Notes under the pieces: model-generated
The model's database searches: none
The model's input: only the letters and a program-made list of their open reading frames with translations
What the model was told of the DNA's origin: nothing
Program-made: the position numbers and the translations under genes
Source: Streptomyces sp. MA5143a
Lineage (GTDB): Bacteria > Actinomycetota > Actinomycetes > Streptomycetales > Streptomycetaceae
Reading direction: 5' to 3'
DNA: 64,000 nucleotides
Assembly (NCBI RefSeq): GCF_900290235.1
Contig: NZ_OLMK01000100.1
Coordinates: 1-64,000 of the forward strand
Part shown: positions 48,570-59,245 of the stretch, piece after piece
Layout of the letters: the number at the start of each line of letters is the position of its first letter
Numbering within the stretch: position 1 is the stretch's first letter

Positions 48570-49428
48570 CCTCGCCCTCCCCTGACAAGGCCGGCGCCAC
48601 GGACACCCCGACCGGTGGCCCGCGGCGCCGCACCCCTGGGCGTCGAGGGGGTCGAGGCGGCGCCCCGGTGCCCCTCCTGCTGCCCGCGCTGGTCGGCCTG
48701 GCGTTTCTCGCCCTTCCGCTCGTCGCGCTGCTGATCCGGGCCCCCTGGCGCAACATGCCCGACCTGCTGACCAGCACCGAGGTCTGGCAGGCGCTCCAGT
48801 TGTCCCTGCTCTGCGCCACGGCGGCGACCGGGGTCAGCCTCCTGCTCGGGGTGCCGCTGGCCTGGCTGCTGGCCCGGGTCGAGTTCCCGGGGCGCGGACT
48901 CGTACGGGCCCTGGTCACCCTCCCCCTCGTCCTGCCACCCGTGGTCGGCGGTGTGGCCCTGCTGATGGCGCTCGGTCGCAACGGGGTCATCGGCAGGTGG
49001 CTGGACTCGTGGTTCGGCATCACCCTGCCGTTCACGACCGCGGGAGTCGTGGTCGCGGAGGCCTTCGTGGCGATGCCGTTCCTGGTCATCAGCGTGGAGG
49101 GCACCCTGCGTGCCGCCGACCCACGCTACGAGGAGGCCGCCACGACGCTGGGTGCCTCCCGCTTCACCGCGTTCCGCCGGGTCACGCTGCCGCTCATCGC
49201 GCCGGGCATCGCGGCGGGTGCCGTACTGGCCTGGGCCCGGGCGCTCGGCGAGTTCGGCGCGACGATCACCTTCGCCGGCAACTTCCCCGGCCGCACCCAG
49301 ACGATGCCGCTGGCCGTCTACCTCGCCCTGCAGAGCGACCCGGAGGCGGCCGTCGCCCTCAGTCTGGTCCTGCTGGCCGTGTCCGTCCTGGTGCTGGCCG
49401 GGCTGCGCGACCGCTGGATGACCGCCTC

Positions 49429-49432
<4 letters not shown>
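48566..49432 (+). CDS. modB: Molybdate ABC transporter permease
   Basis: A 288-residue permease with five to six membrane helices after a 35-residue Pro/Arg-rich N-terminus. The EAA loop reads EEAATTLGASRFTAFRRVTL, and GEFGATITFAGNFPG is characteristic of ModB. The GTG start overlaps the modA stop (GTGA), coupling translation. It forms the membrane channel for molybdate. Confidence 0.93.
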
Positions 49433-50517
<1,085 letters not shown>

Positions 50518-50555
50518 CGAACCCTCCCGTCGGCCCGTGGGACGCGATGGGCGTG

Positions 50556-50577
50556 CGAACCGGCCTACGCCGGTTCG
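50556..50577. terminator. Bidirectional terminator between modC and TetR gene
   Basis: CGAACCGGC (50556-50564) pairs perfectly with GCCGGTTCG (50569-50577) around CTAC. The hairpin contains the TetR stop codon (50565-50567) and ends both converging transcripts. Confidence 0.75.
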
Positions 50578-51314
50578 GTGAACTGGTCGAACACCGTCAC
50601 GGCGGCGCGGGTGGCGAGGGACCAGCGGTCCTCTCCTTGCGGGTCCTCCAGGTTGGGGTGTCCGGCGATCCAGCGCATGTGGAAGCCGTCGAGCAGGGCG
50701 GCGATGGTGGTGGCGAGGTGTTCGACCGTGTAGGGCGCGCGCATACGGAGTCCGTAGGTGTCCAGCAGCGCCTGGTACGCCTCGCAGGCGACCTCGGTGA
50801 ACGACTCCCCGTAGTGCCCCAGGGCTTCGCGGACGCGCGGGTTGGCGGCACTGGCGTAGAAGCCGAGCAGCACGCGGTAGACCGGGTCCACGCGGTGGTT
50901 CTCGTGGTTGTCCGTCAGGACGTCGTTGAGAGCCTCCTGCCAGGTCGTGCCGCTGTCGACCGCCTCCTTGAAACGGCGGATGCTCTCCGGCAGCCCCGGG
51001 ACCAGTTCGGCCTGTCGGCTGGTGAGGTGGAAGAGGAGATCCGCCTGGAAGTCGGCCTGGGCGGGCCAGATCTGGTAGATGGAGCCGGTCGTGATCGCCG
51101 GGGCCGTGTCGTCGCCCAGCCTCTCCCGCATGATGCGGGTGGCTTCCTCGGTGACCCGCTTGACGCGGATGTGAGCAAGGGCCGCGGAGACAGCCTCCTC
51201 GCTCGTGTCGGAGGCGCCGGCGCAGACGAGCCGGGTGGCCGCTTCCAGCATGAGGGCCCGGGTCTCCTCGGGTGCGCGCCGAGGGAGTCTGCGTCTCACG
51301 GCGGGCTCCGTCAT
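50565..51314 (-). CDS. TetR-family regulator
   Basis: A 249-residue regulator. The N-terminal helix-turn-helix region is atypical: after LMLEAATRLVCAG there is an insertion before ITTGSIYQIWPAQADFQADL, so the DNA-binding head is about 95 residues instead of 50. The rest is a helical ligand-binding domain. GGGAGGG lies about eight bases before the ATG at 51314. It is divergent from the Liv-type transporter operon, whose promoter carries a small palindrome; it is the likely repressor. Confidence 0.9.
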   Translation of the reverse strand: MTEPAVRRRLPRRAPEETRALMLEAATRLVCAGASDTSEEAVSAALAHIRVKRVTEEATRIMRERLGDDTAPAITTGSIYQIWPAQADFQADLLFHLTSRQAELVPGLPESIRRFKEAVDSGTTWQEALNDVLTDNHENHRVDPVYRVLLGFYASAANPRVREALGHYGESFTEVACEAYQALLDTYGLRMRAPYTVEHLATTIAALLDGFHMRWIAGHPNLEDPQGEDRWSLATRAAVTVFDQFTEPA

Positions 51315-51362
51315 GTCCGTCCCTCCCATTGCATGATCGTTGATTCGGTGTGAACCGGGGCG

Positions 51363-51391
51363 TTGACAGGGCGCCAGCGTACACCTAGATT
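51363..51391 (+). promoter_or_regulatory. Sigma-70-type promoter of the Liv operon
   Basis: TTGACA (51363-51368) and TAGATT (51386-51391) are separated by exactly 17 bp, near-consensus for the vegetative sigma factor. The start of transcription would be near 51398, giving an mRNA leader of about 250 bases. Confidence 0.7.
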
Positions 51392-51398
51392 CCCGATC

Positions 51399-51413
51399 CG
51401 TAAGAAAGTTACG
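51399..51413. promoter_or_regulatory. Operator palindrome at the Liv transcription start
   Basis: CGTAA (51399-51403) and TTACG (51409-51413) are inverted repeats around GAAAG, centred just downstream of the -10 box. The position is ideal for repression by the divergent TetR-family regulator. Confidence 0.55.
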
Positions 51414-51645
51414 AAACTCGGAAGCGCCGGTCACCTGGCCTTTCGAAGGTCCTCGGGCTGGTCCGAGGCACCGGTCACCCCGGTGCGCCCTCCTGCCTTC
51501 CCCCGCCTTCCGCGCTCTCCCCGCCTTCTCTGTTCTTCCTGTCTTCCGCGCTCTCCCCGCCTTGCCTGCTCTCCCCGTCCTCTGTGCTCCCCCGCATGCC
51601 GTGCCGGGCGCCGCCCTGCCGTTTTCCGATCCTGGAGGATCCCGC

Positions 51646-52956
51646 ATGCCCTCGATCTCACGCCCCATAAGACTGGGCCTCGTCTCCGCCGCCATGGCAC
51701 CGCTGCTGGGTGTCGCCGCATGCGGCGGATCGGGCACCACCACGTCGTCGTCCGGCTCCTCCGGCGGCGGTTCCTCCGCGACCGCGGACTCCCGCTCGGC
51801 GAGTGACGTCGTGACCGACTACCTCGGCTACGTCGGCGGAAAGGCGGGCAAGGCCGACGCCGGCCTCGACCCGGTCACCCTGGGCTGGGTGAACGTCGAA
51901 GGCGGCCCCGGCGGCAACCCCGAGGCCACCCTGGGTGCCCGTGCCGCCGTGAAGTACGTCAACGACAAGCTGGGCGGCATCGGCGGGCACCCGCTGAAGC
52001 TGAACGTCTGCACGGTGGTGTCCGCCGAGGAGGAGGGACAGAAGTGCGGCCAGCAACTGCTCGGCGCCAAGGACGTCCCCGCCATCGGTGTGGGCAACCT
52101 CTACCTCGGAGACGCCTCCTTCAACTCCGTGATCGCGGGGAAGAAGCCCGTGCTGGTCGGCGTGGCGACGGGCCCGACCATGCCCACCGCGACGAACACC
52201 TTCAGCACGTTCGGCGACCTGCCGCACATCTTCGGCACCTGGGGTACGTACGCCCGTGACGTGCTGAAGGCGAAGACCGCGGCGGTGATCCACACGAACA
52301 CACCCGGCGACAAGATCGCCTCCGGGGCCGCGGTGAAGGGCCTGAAGGCCGCCGGTCTGAAGGTGAAGTCCGTCGGCTTCGACGCGCAGTCGACCGACCT
52401 GATCGGCCCGGTCACCGCAGCCGGGGCGAACACCGCGGATGTCGTGGTCCCCGTCTCCATCGGCGGCGGATGCGTCGGCATCGCCAAGGCGCTGAAGCAG
52501 CTCAATGTCACCAAGCCGGTGGTCTCCACGCCGCTGTGCATGTCCCCCGACGTCGCCCAGGGGCTCGGAGGAGACCTGCCCACCTGGACCTACGGCGTCG
52601 CCCAGACACTGCCGATGGACTCCTCGGCCGCCGACTCCAAGGCGTTCCTGAAGGCCTCGGCGGAGGCCGGGCTGGGCAAGGACGACCAGTCCAAGGTCTT
52701 CGCGCCGCTGGGCTGGAGCACGATCCTGACGTACGCGAAGGTGCTCAACGCCATCGGCCCGGACAAGATCACTTCCGCGTCCGTGACCGCGCGGCTCAAG
52801 AAGTTCCCCGGGCCGGTCATCATGGGCGCCGCGGAGGTCGAGTGCGGCAAGTACCCGGACGCCCCCGCCGTCTGCAACGACCAGGCCAGGTTCTACCAGT
52901 ACGAGGGCAAGGGCCGGTTCAAGCCCCTGACCGACTGGATCCGCCCGCCCCAGTGA
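51646..52956 (+). CDS. Liv-type (branched-chain amino acid family) substrate-binding lipoprotein
   Basis: A 436-residue lipoprotein. Signal peptide MPSISRPIRLGLVSAAMAPL ends with the lipobox GVAAC near residue 26, followed by a Ser/Gly-rich linker. The mature part has the LivJ-like fold: VTLGWVNVEGGPGGNPEATL near residue 80, AAVKYVNDKLGGIGGHPLKL and later DVVVPVSIGGGCVGIAKAL. It binds an amino acid, amide or small aromatic acid for the permease downstream. GGAGG precedes the ATG. The ligand is not deducible; the hydrolase at the operon's end hints at an ester or lipid-derived compound. Confidence 0.9.
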   Translation: MPSISRPIRLGLVSAAMAPLLGVAACGGSGTTTSSSGSSGGGSSATADSRSASDVVTDYLGYVGGKAGKADAGLDPVTLGWVNVEGGPGGNPEATLGARAAVKYVNDKLGGIGGHPLKLNVCTVVSAEEEGQKCGQQLLGAKDVPAIGVGNLYLGDASFNSVIAGKKPVLVGVATGPTMPTATNTFSTFGDLPHIFGTWGTYARDVLKAKTAAVIHTNTPGDKIASGAAVKGLKAAGLKVKSVGFDAQSTDLIGPVTAAGANTADVVVPVSIGGGCVGIAKALKQLNVTKPVVSTPLCMSPDVAQGLGGDLPTWTYGVAQTLPMDSSAADSKAFLKASAEAGLGKDDQSKVFAPLGWSTILTYAKVLNAIGPDKITSASVTARLKKFPGPVIMGAAEVECGKYPDAPAVCNDQARFYQYEGKGRFKPLTDWIRPPQ

Positions 52957-53056
52957 GCCCCCGCCCGCACGCGCCGCCGCTGAGGTCGCGGCCCTCGCAG
53001 GACGCGGCCTCAGAGCCGGACCCGCGGATGCGCGGACTCATGACAGGAGTCATGCA

Positions 53057-55084
53057 TTGGAACAGATCCTGCTCTTCGCCCTGCTCGGCCTCGGCCAGGG
53101 GGCACTGATCGCCGGCATCGCGCTCGGCGTGGTGACCACCTACCGGGGCTCGGGCATCATCAACCTGTCCACCGGCGCCGTCGCCATGGTCTCGGCCTAT
53201 GCCTTCTGGGCCCTGACCACCGGTTTCTTCGGGCTGACGCTGCCCGTGGGGGCCGCCCTCGCGGGTGCCCTCGCCGTCGCGCTCGCCGTCGGGGTGCTGA
53301 CCGAGGTGGCGGTCTTCAAGCCGCTGCGCACCGTCTCGCCCCTGGCCAAGCTCGCGGCCTCCCTCGGCATCCTGCTCACCCTTCAGGCCACCGTCCTGCT
53401 GGTCTTCGGGGTCCAGCCGCAGCAGGCACCGAGCATCCTTCCGGCCGGCACCGTCACCCTGCTGGGCGTCACCACACCCTCCGACCGCTTCGTCCTGGCC
53501 GGCCTGGTCGTCGTGATCGCGCTGGTCCTCGGGGCCCTGTACCGGTGGAGCCGCTTCGGCCTGGCCACCCGCGCGGCCTCGGAGAACGAACAGGCCGCCC
53601 TTCTGGCCGGCCTGTCGCCCAACAGTGTCTCGATGGCCAACACGCTCCTGGCCGCCCTGGTCGCCGGGCTCCTCGGTGTCCTGGCCGCGCCCATCGTCCA
53701 GGTCGACTCCATGACGCTGCCCCTCCAGGTGGTCCCGGCCCTGGCCGCCGCCCTCTTCGCCGGGTTCACCTCCCTGTGGATCGCCTGCACCGCGGGCATC
53801 CTCATCGGAGTGCTCCAGTCGGTCGTCTACTACCTGTCCACGCAGAGCTGGTTCCCGACCGACAACGGCAACGCCATGCCCGGTCTCCAGCAGCTCCTCG
53901 TCTTCGCCCTGATGGTCGTCGCCCTGTACGTGCGGGGTGCCGGTCTGCCGCGCCGCGGTGAACTCGTCGAACAGCGACTGCCCGCGGTGCCCCTGCCGGA
54001 GCGGCTGCTGCGTCCCGCTCTGATATCCGCCGCGGTCGCCGCCGCCGCACTGATCGTGTTCCCGTTCGACTTCCGCCAGGCACTCACGAACTCGTTGATC
54101 GGCATGATCATCGTCCTGTCCTACGTCGTCATCACCGGCTATGTGGGACAGATCTCCGTGATGCAGCTCGCGCTCTCCGGAACCGCGGGCTTCGTCCTCT
54201 CCCACCTCTCGGTCCGGCTGGGGATCCCGTTCCCGTTCTCCGCCCTCGGCGCGATGGTGCTGGCCACCCTGCTGGGCGTGGCCGCGGGCGTCTCCGCCCT
54301 GCGGGTGCGGGGAGTGAGCCTGGCCGTCGTCACCCTGGCCGCGGCCCTGGCCATGGAACAGGCGCTCTTCAACAACACCTCGTTCGGCGGAACGGCCGGG
54401 GTGTCCGTACCCCCGCCGCGCCTGTTCGGGATCGACCTCGGGCCGAAAGCGGACTTCCGCGGCCTGGACGGCAACGAACCCAGCCCCATGTTCGGCTTCC
54501 TCGTGCTGGCCGTCACCGTCGCCCTCGGACTGTACGTCGCCCATCTCCGGCGCACCGGACTCGGCCGGCGGATGCTCGCCGTCCGCTCCAACGAACGCGC
54601 CGCCGCGGCAGCCGGTGTCGACGTGCGGGCCGTGAAGATCGCCGCGTTCACCATCAGCTCCTTCATCGCCAGCGCCGCCGGCACCCTCTACGGCTACAAC
54701 TTCGGCTCGGTCAGCGCCGCCCGCTTCACCGCGCTGGCCGCCCTCGGCCTGATCGGCTTCGCCTACATCGGCGGCATCACCATGGTGTCCGGAGCCGTGA
54801 TCGCGGGGCTGATGTCCACCGAGGCGCTGCTGCCGCACGCGCTGGACAAGTGGTTCGGGATCAAGGGGACCTGGGCCCTGCTCTTCGGCGGTGTCTCCCT
54901 GATCGTGACGCTGATCGCCAACCCCGACGGCATCGCGGGCGCCGCCCATCGCCGGAAGAGGGCGAAGAGGGCGGCACGCGCCGCGGCCACGGCGGGACCA
55001 CCGCCGGCCGGCGCGTCCACCGCCGGTTCCCCGGGGCTCCACCTCGGCGGTACCCCTGCCGACGTCAAGGAGGTCGCACCGTGA
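53057..55084 (+). CDS. Liv-type ABC permease fusion (LivH-LivM)
   Basis: A 675-residue membrane protein joining the two permeases of the family. Residues 1-300 are LivH-like ([19 protein letters not shown] near residue 34; [16 protein letters not shown]), residues about 320-640 are LivM-like ([20 protein letters not shown] near residue 358; [19 protein letters not shown]). The C-terminal 35 residues are a cationic, then Pro/Ala-rich tail. The start appears to be TTG at 53057 with AGGAG upstream; the nearby ATG at 53052 is out of frame. Fusion gives one chain for the whole channel. Confidence 0.9.
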   Translation: MEQILLFALLGLGQGALIAGIALGVVTTYRGSGIINLSTGAVAMVSAYAFWALTTGFFGLTLPVGAALAGALAVALAVGVLTEVAVFKPLRTVSPLAKLAASLGILLTLQATVLLVFGVQPQQAPSILPAGTVTLLGVTTPSDRFVLAGLVVVIALVLGALYRWSRFGLATRAASENEQAALLAGLSPNSVSMANTLLAALVAGLLGVLAAPIVQVDSMTLPLQVVPALAAALFAGFTSLWIACTAGILIGVLQSVVYYLSTQSWFPTDNGNAMPGLQQLLVFALMVVALYVRGAGLPRRGELVEQRLPAVPLPERLLRPALISAAVAAAALIVFPFDFRQALTNSLIGMIIVLSYVVITGYVGQISVMQLALSGTAGFVLSHLSVRLGIPFPFSALGAMVLATLLGVAAGVSALRVRGVSLAVVTLAAALAMEQALFNNTSFGGTAGVSVPPPRLFGIDLGPKADFRGLDGNEPSPMFGFLVLAVTVALGLYVAHLRRTGLGRRMLAVRSNERAAAAAGVDVRAVKIAAFTISSFIASAAGTLYGYNFGSVSAARFTALAALGLIGFAYIGGITMVSGAVIAGLMSTEALLPHALDKWFGIKGTWALLFGGVSLIVTLIANPDGIAGAAHRRKRAKRAARAAATAGPPPAGASTAGSPGLHLGGTPADVKEVAP

Positions 55085-55896
55085 GCGTGCTCTCTGTCCA
55101 GCGGCTGGGCGTCAGCTACGGCGGCGTCCACGCGCTCAGCGATGTCTCCCTGGAGGTCGGCGAGGGCCAACTCGTCGGGCTCATCGGCCCCAACGGGGCC
55201 GGCAAGACCACCTTCGTGGACGCCGTCACCGGCCTCGTCGCCGCCCGGGGACGCGTGGAACTGGACGGCAAGGACCTGACCGGACGGCCGCCCCATGTAC
55301 GGGCCCGCCGAGGACTCGCCCGCACCTTCCAGAGCAGCGAACTCTTCGAGGACCTCACGGTCGCGGAGAACCTCCAGGTCACGGCGGACCCCTCGACGTG
55401 GTGGACCGCGCTGGGCGAGACCTTCGGACGCCGCCCGGCCGCGAACCCCGCTGTCCCCGAGGCCCTCGCGGCCCTGGGCCTGGAGGACCTGGCCGGCGCC
55501 TCGGCGCACGAACTGTCCCAGGGCAGACGCAAACTCGTCGGTGTGGCACGGGCCCTGGCGGCCCGGCCCCGCCTCATCTGTCTCGACGAACCGGCGGCCG
55601 GCCTGGACACGACGGAGAGCGCCGAACTGGGACGCAGACTGCGCGGCGTCGCCGAAGCCGGCACGGCGCTGCTCCTCATCGACCACGACATGAGCCTCGT
55701 GATGGGCATCTGCGACCACGTCGTCGTCCTGGAGTTCGGCAAGGTGATCGCCTCCGGGACCCCCGCCCAGGTCCGTACCGACCCCGCCGTCGTCACCGCC
55801 TACCTCGGGGCGTCCGCCGTCCAGCCCGCCACCGCGCCCGGCACGCCGACGGGCGGCTCCGCCAAGGCCCTGACCAGCACACCGGAGACACCATGA
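55081..55896 (+). CDS. Liv-type ABC transporter ATP-binding protein (LivG type)
   Basis: A 271-residue ATPase. Walker [14 protein letters not shown] near residue 37, [16 protein letters not shown], a divergent signature [16 protein letters not shown], Walker [13 protein letters not shown] and switch His in [11 protein letters not shown]. The C-terminal 30 residues are a Thr/Pro tail. The GTG start overlaps the permease stop, and its own stop overlaps the next ATPase gene. Confidence 0.92.
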   Translation: MSVLSVQRLGVSYGGVHALSDVSLEVGEGQLVGLIGPNGAGKTTFVDAVTGLVAARGRVELDGKDLTGRPPHVRARRGLARTFQSSELFEDLTVAENLQVTADPSTWWTALGETFGRRPAANPAVPEALAALGLEDLAGASAHELSQGRRKLVGVARALAARPRLICLDEPAAGLDTTESAELGRRLRGVAEAGTALLLIDHDMSLVMGICDHVVVLEFGKVIASGTPAQVRTDPAVVTAYLGASAVQPATAPGTPTGGSAKALTSTPETP

Positions 55897-56606
55897 GCAC
55901 CCCCGTCCTGAAGGTGGCCGGACTCACCGCCGGTTACGACGGAGCCGCCGTCATCCGCGGGATCGACCTGGAGGTGGGCGCGGGAGAGGTCGTCGCCCTC
56001 CTCGGGGCCAACGGCGCGGGCAAGACCACCACGCTCAAGACGGTCTCCGCGCTGCTGCGCCCCCTGGCCGGCACGATCACCTTCAACGGAACGGACCTCG
56101 GCAGGATCCCGGCAGCGACCCGCGCCCGCCTCGGTATCGCCCACGTTCCGGAAGGACGAGGCATCTTCTCCGGCCTCACGGTGGCGGAACACCTGCGCCT
56201 CGGTCACCGGGGCGAGCGCCTCGACCAGGCGGCCGCCCACCGGTACTTCCCCGCCCTGGCCCGCCTCCAGGACCGCAAGGCAGGGCTGCTCTCCGGCGGT
56301 GAGCAGCAGATGCTCGCCATGGGGCGAGCCCTGGCACGGGGCCCCAAGCTGCTCCTGCTGGACGAGCTGAGCCTCGGTCTGGCGCCCATCATCGTCGAGG
56401 AGCTGCTGCCCATCGTCAGGCGCTACGCCGACGACACCGGCTGCGGGGTGCTGCTCGTCGAACAGCATGTCGGCCTCGCCCTCGACATCGCCGACCGCGG
56501 CTACGTCCTCTCCCACGGCGAGATCACCGCGCACGCCACCGCCCGGGAACTCCGGGCCGACCAGTCGCGGATCGTCGCCGGCTACCTCGGCGAGCAGCAC
56601 ACCTGA
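55893..56606 (+). CDS. Liv-type ABC transporter ATP-binding protein (LivF type)
   Basis: A 237-residue ATPase with Walker [15 protein letters not shown] near residue 34, [20 protein letters not shown] (typical of LivF), signature [15 protein letters not shown] and Walker [14 protein letters not shown]. It forms the ATPase pair with LivG. The ATG overlaps the previous stop (ATGA). Confidence 0.93.
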   Translation: MSTPVLKVAGLTAGYDGAAVIRGIDLEVGAGEVVALLGANGAGKTTTLKTVSALLRPLAGTITFNGTDLGRIPAATRARLGIAHVPEGRGIFSGLTVAEHLRLGHRGERLDQAAAHRYFPALARLQDRKAGLLSGGEQQMLAMGRALARGPKLLLLDELSLGLAPIIVEELLPIVRRYADDTGCGVLLVEQHVGLALDIADRGYVLSHGEITAHATARELRADQSRIVAGYLGEQHT

Positions 56607-56634
56607 CCCGGCCGTACCCAAGAGAAGGAACCCG

Positions 56635-57531
56635 ATGTTCACCTTCGACAGCGAAGACGGCGTCCAGATCCATGTGCACGCATGGCAGCCGGACGCCCCA
56701 CCGCGCGCCGTCGTGCAGATCGCCCACGGCATGGGCGAGCACGCCGGCCGCTACGCCCCACTCGCGGCAGCGCTGACGGCCCAGGGCTACGCCGTCTACG
56801 CCAACGATCACCGCGGACACGGGCTGAGCAGGCACGCCGAGCCCGGCCATCTCGGGGACGACGGCTGGAACCGCCTCGTCAGCGACATGGTCACCCTGTC
56901 GAAGACCATCCGCGAGCGGCACCCCGGCCTGCCGCTGGTGCTGCTCGGACACAGCCTCGGTTCCTTCGCCTCGCAGCAGTACGTCCTCGACCACGCCCAC
57001 CTGATCGACGCGCTCGCCCTGGCCGGCACCACCGCGGTCGACGCCATGCTGGCGGCCCAGGCGCAGACGGTCATGGCGGGAGGCGACCCGCTGCTCGCGC
57101 TCAACCAGGCGTTCCGGCCCGGCCGCACGCCGTTCGACTGGCTCAGCCGGGACGAGGCGGCCGTCGACGCCTACCTCGCCGACCCGATGTGCGGCTTCAG
57201 CCTCGACGCCCGGGGCATGGCCGACATCGCCCTCGCCTCGGCGTCCCTCGCCCGGCCCCGGGGCATCCCGGCGGATCTGCCCGTCTGCGTCCTGGTCGGG
57301 GATCACGACCCGCTGAACGCCGACCTCTCCCTCAGCGACCTGCTGGTCGAACGCTACGGCGAGGCCGGCCTCACCGAGGTGACCTGTCTCGTCTATCCGG
57401 GGGCGCGCCACGAGCTGTTCCACGAGACCAACAGACAGGAGATCGTCAGCGACCTCCTGTCCTGGCTGAACCGCGCCCTCGCCGCCGCGGGTTCGCGCAC
57501 TGCGGCGGTGATGGACGGGCACAGCGGCTGA
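56635..57531 (+). CDS. Alpha/beta hydrolase, monoacylglycerol lipase/lysophospholipase type
   Basis: A 298-residue serine hydrolase. The oxyanion motif AHGMGEHAGRY is near residue 27, DHRGHGLS near residue 62, the nucleophile in LGHSLGSFAS near residue 106, Asp in VGDHDPLNAD near residue 225 and His in YPGARHELFHE near residue 263. This is the classic monoacylglycerol lipase-like set. It is the last gene of the Liv-type operon (29-bp gap, GAAGGA before ATG), so it may hydrolyse the imported compound. Confidence 0.9.
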   Translation: MFTFDSEDGVQIHVHAWQPDAPPRAVVQIAHGMGEHAGRYAPLAAALTAQGYAVYANDHRGHGLSRHAEPGHLGDDGWNRLVSDMVTLSKTIRERHPGLPLVLLGHSLGSFASQQYVLDHAHLIDALALAGTTAVDAMLAAQAQTVMAGGDPLLALNQAFRPGRTPFDWLSRDEAAVDAYLADPMCGFSLDARGMADIALASASLARPRGIPADLPVCVLVGDHDPLNADLSLSDLLVERYGEAGLTEVTCLVYPGARHELFHETNRQEIVSDLLSWLNRALAAAGSRTAAVMDGHSG

Positions 57532-57534
57532 GGA

Positions 57535-59142
57535 TCAGCTCCAGGGCTCCGCGAGGACGAAGGAGCGGCTGGCCCGGTACGCGGCCGTGCCGTCGGAAGG
57601 GTCGATCCACAGCTGGAGGTCGTCCCGGTGGCGGAGGTAGCGGCCGGGGTAGTTGTAGGACTCCAGGGAGACCGAACCGGCCGTGGAACCCGCGCGGGGG
57701 CAGAAGGTGGCGTCCTTCCGGAAGATGGCGGATCCGTCGTCGGTGTCCAGCCTGATACGGAAGGCGTAGTGCCGCAGATACCTGCCCGTGGCGTCCCTGA
57801 GTGAGGAGCAGCGGGGGTCGGCCAGTCCGGGCACGAAGGTGAAGGTGGCCGCCTGCCGGGTGGCCGCGGAGCTGGTGGCATCGACCGGGCCCAGGACGCC
57901 GAGTCGGCCGGACTGGCTCACGTAGTCACCGGGGTTGTCGACCGACCGCAGGGCATGCCGTCCCGCCAAGCTCGTCCCAGGGGTCGTCGCCGGGGCTGAT
58001 GTCGGTGTCGACGGCGATGGTGATGTCGGCGTAGGCGTAGGCGTCGATGTCGATGTCGGTGTCGGTGTCGGTGTCGGTGAGGCGGACGTTCTCGGGGACG
58101 GCGGCGCGGACGAGGCGGCGGGCGAGAGCGGGGCCGCGACGGCGGGCCGCGGGGGCGGATCGTGCGGTCCGGCGGCCGTGTACCAGGCCGCTCCGGCGGC
58201 CGCGAGCGTGGCGGCACCCACGGCTGCCGTCGCCAGGGGCTTGGCGGCGAGCTTGCCGATCGTCCGCGCCGTACGGCTCGCACCGCTCGCCGTGGGTGTG
58301 CCCGCGCCGACGGTCGCCTCGGCCGAGCCCGCCCCCAGCACCCTGACGAGGACCAGGCCGGTCAGGCCGGCCGGCACCGGTACCAGCGCGAGGCCGGCCA
58401 GCAGCCCCTCCGCCGGTATCAGGTCGGACGAGCTCGACAGGCACCGCGGACAGTCGCGGACATGGCGTGCCAGCCGCTTGCGCCACAGCCCGGACGGCCG
58501 CCCGTCCCACGAGGCGAGCACGGCGGCCAGGTCCGGACAGCGCGGCGAGGCCGTCACGGCTCGTACGACAGTGCGCGCCGTCTCCAGCCGTTCCTTGACC
58601 CGCTGGACGCGGACCGCGGCATGCTGCGGTGTGAGACCGCAGGCCTCCGAGAGCTCGCCGCGGGTCAGTTCGCCGACGCTCTCCATCCACCACAGCGCGA
58701 GTACCTCGCGTTCCTCCTCCTCCAGCCAGCGGGTCGCCTCCACCGCCTCACGCCGCTGGCCCGACAGCGTGAGCCGGAGGATCGTCAGGTCGGAGAAGTC
58801 GGCCCGCGGGTCCGACTCGTGGGCGTTCTCCTCCAGGGGTTCCGCGGTGAGCGGGGTACGCCCCCTGCGCCACCGGTCACGGATCTGTCGCACGGTGATG
58901 GCGACGAGCCAGGACCGGAACCGGTCCGGTTGCTTCAGCCCGGGCAACCCGTCCAGGACCCGCATCATCGTCTCCTGGACCACGTCGTCGACGTCGCTGT
59001 GCCCGTCCAGCGCCCGCCCGACGATGTTGTAGACCAACGGCAGACAGTCCCGTACCAGCTGTTCCGTGGCCTGCCGGTTGCCCGCCCGCGCCGCCGTGAC
59101 GACGGCGGCGTCCGGCCGCTCCTGCCTGTCCTGCGAGCGCAC
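57535..59142 (-). CDS. ECF sigma factor fused to zinc anti-sigma motif, membrane segment and AbfB domain
   Basis: A 535-residue one-piece signalling protein. Residues 14-95 are sigma region 2 (VDDVVQETMMRVLDGL, RFRSWLVAITVRQI) and 130-190 region 4 with its helix-turn-helix. Residues 227-234 read HVRDCPRC, the HxxxCxxC zinc motif of anti-sigma factors. A membrane helix follows (about 303-322), then a 65-residue Pro/Thr/Ser linker, and a C-terminal AbfB (arabinose-binding beta-trefoil) domain (392-535) with SVDNPGDYVSQS and SYNYPGRYLRHRDD. It should sense arabinose-containing sugar outside and control the glycoside hydrolase genes nearby. The start is GTG. Confidence 0.9.
   Translation of the reverse strand: MRSQDRQERPDAAVVTAARAGNRQATEQLVRDCLPLVYNIVGRALDGHSDVDDVVQETMMRVLDGLPGLKQPDRFRSWLVAITVRQIRDRWRRGRTPLTAEPLEENAHESDPRADFSDLTILRLTLSGQRREAVEATRWLEEEEREVLALWWMESVGELTRGELSEACGLTPQHAAVRVQRVKERLETARTVVRAVTASPRCPDLAAVLASWDGRPSGLWRKRLARHVRDCPRCLSSSSDLIPAEGLLAGLALVPVPAGLTGLVLVRVLGAGSAEATVGAGTPTASGASRTARTIGKLAAKPLATAAVGAATLAAAGAAWYTAAGPHDPPPRPAVAAPLSPAASSAPPSPRTSASPTPTPTPTSTSTPTPTPTSPSPSTPTSAPATTPGTSLAGRHALRSVDNPGDYVSQSGRLGVLGPVDATSSAATRQAATFTFVPGLADPRCSSLRDATGRYLRHYAFRIRLDTDDGSAIFRKDATFCPRAGSTAGSVSLESYNYPGRYLRHRDDLQLWIDPSDGTAAYRASRSFVLAEPWS
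57990..58080. repeat. Simple repeats encoding the Pro/Thr/Ser linker of the sigma factor
   Basis: GGTGTC, GGCGTA and GATGTC hexamers repeat in tandem (densest from 58020 to 58080), in frame on the minus strand as Pro-Thr and Ser-Thr dipeptides. The linker length is likely to vary between strains. Confidence 0.75.
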
Positions 59143-59245
59143 CGCGCCCCACCTGCCCCGTCGCCGCGCCGATGTGCCGAGGCGCCAGTGTGCCAGGAGT
59201 GATTCCGGAGGGTTCGTGTGGGTCCCTTCCCCGGTGCCGGCGGCG

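Larger units (their letters stand above)
51315..51645. other. 331-bp divergent regulatory region with pyrimidine tract
   Basis: Contains a near-consensus promoter and a palindrome (listed separately). From about 51480 to 51600 the + strand is an unusual C/T-rich run of imperfect repeats of CTCCCCGCCTT and CTTCCGCGCT, which would be the untranslated leader of the transporter operon. Confidence 0.6.
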
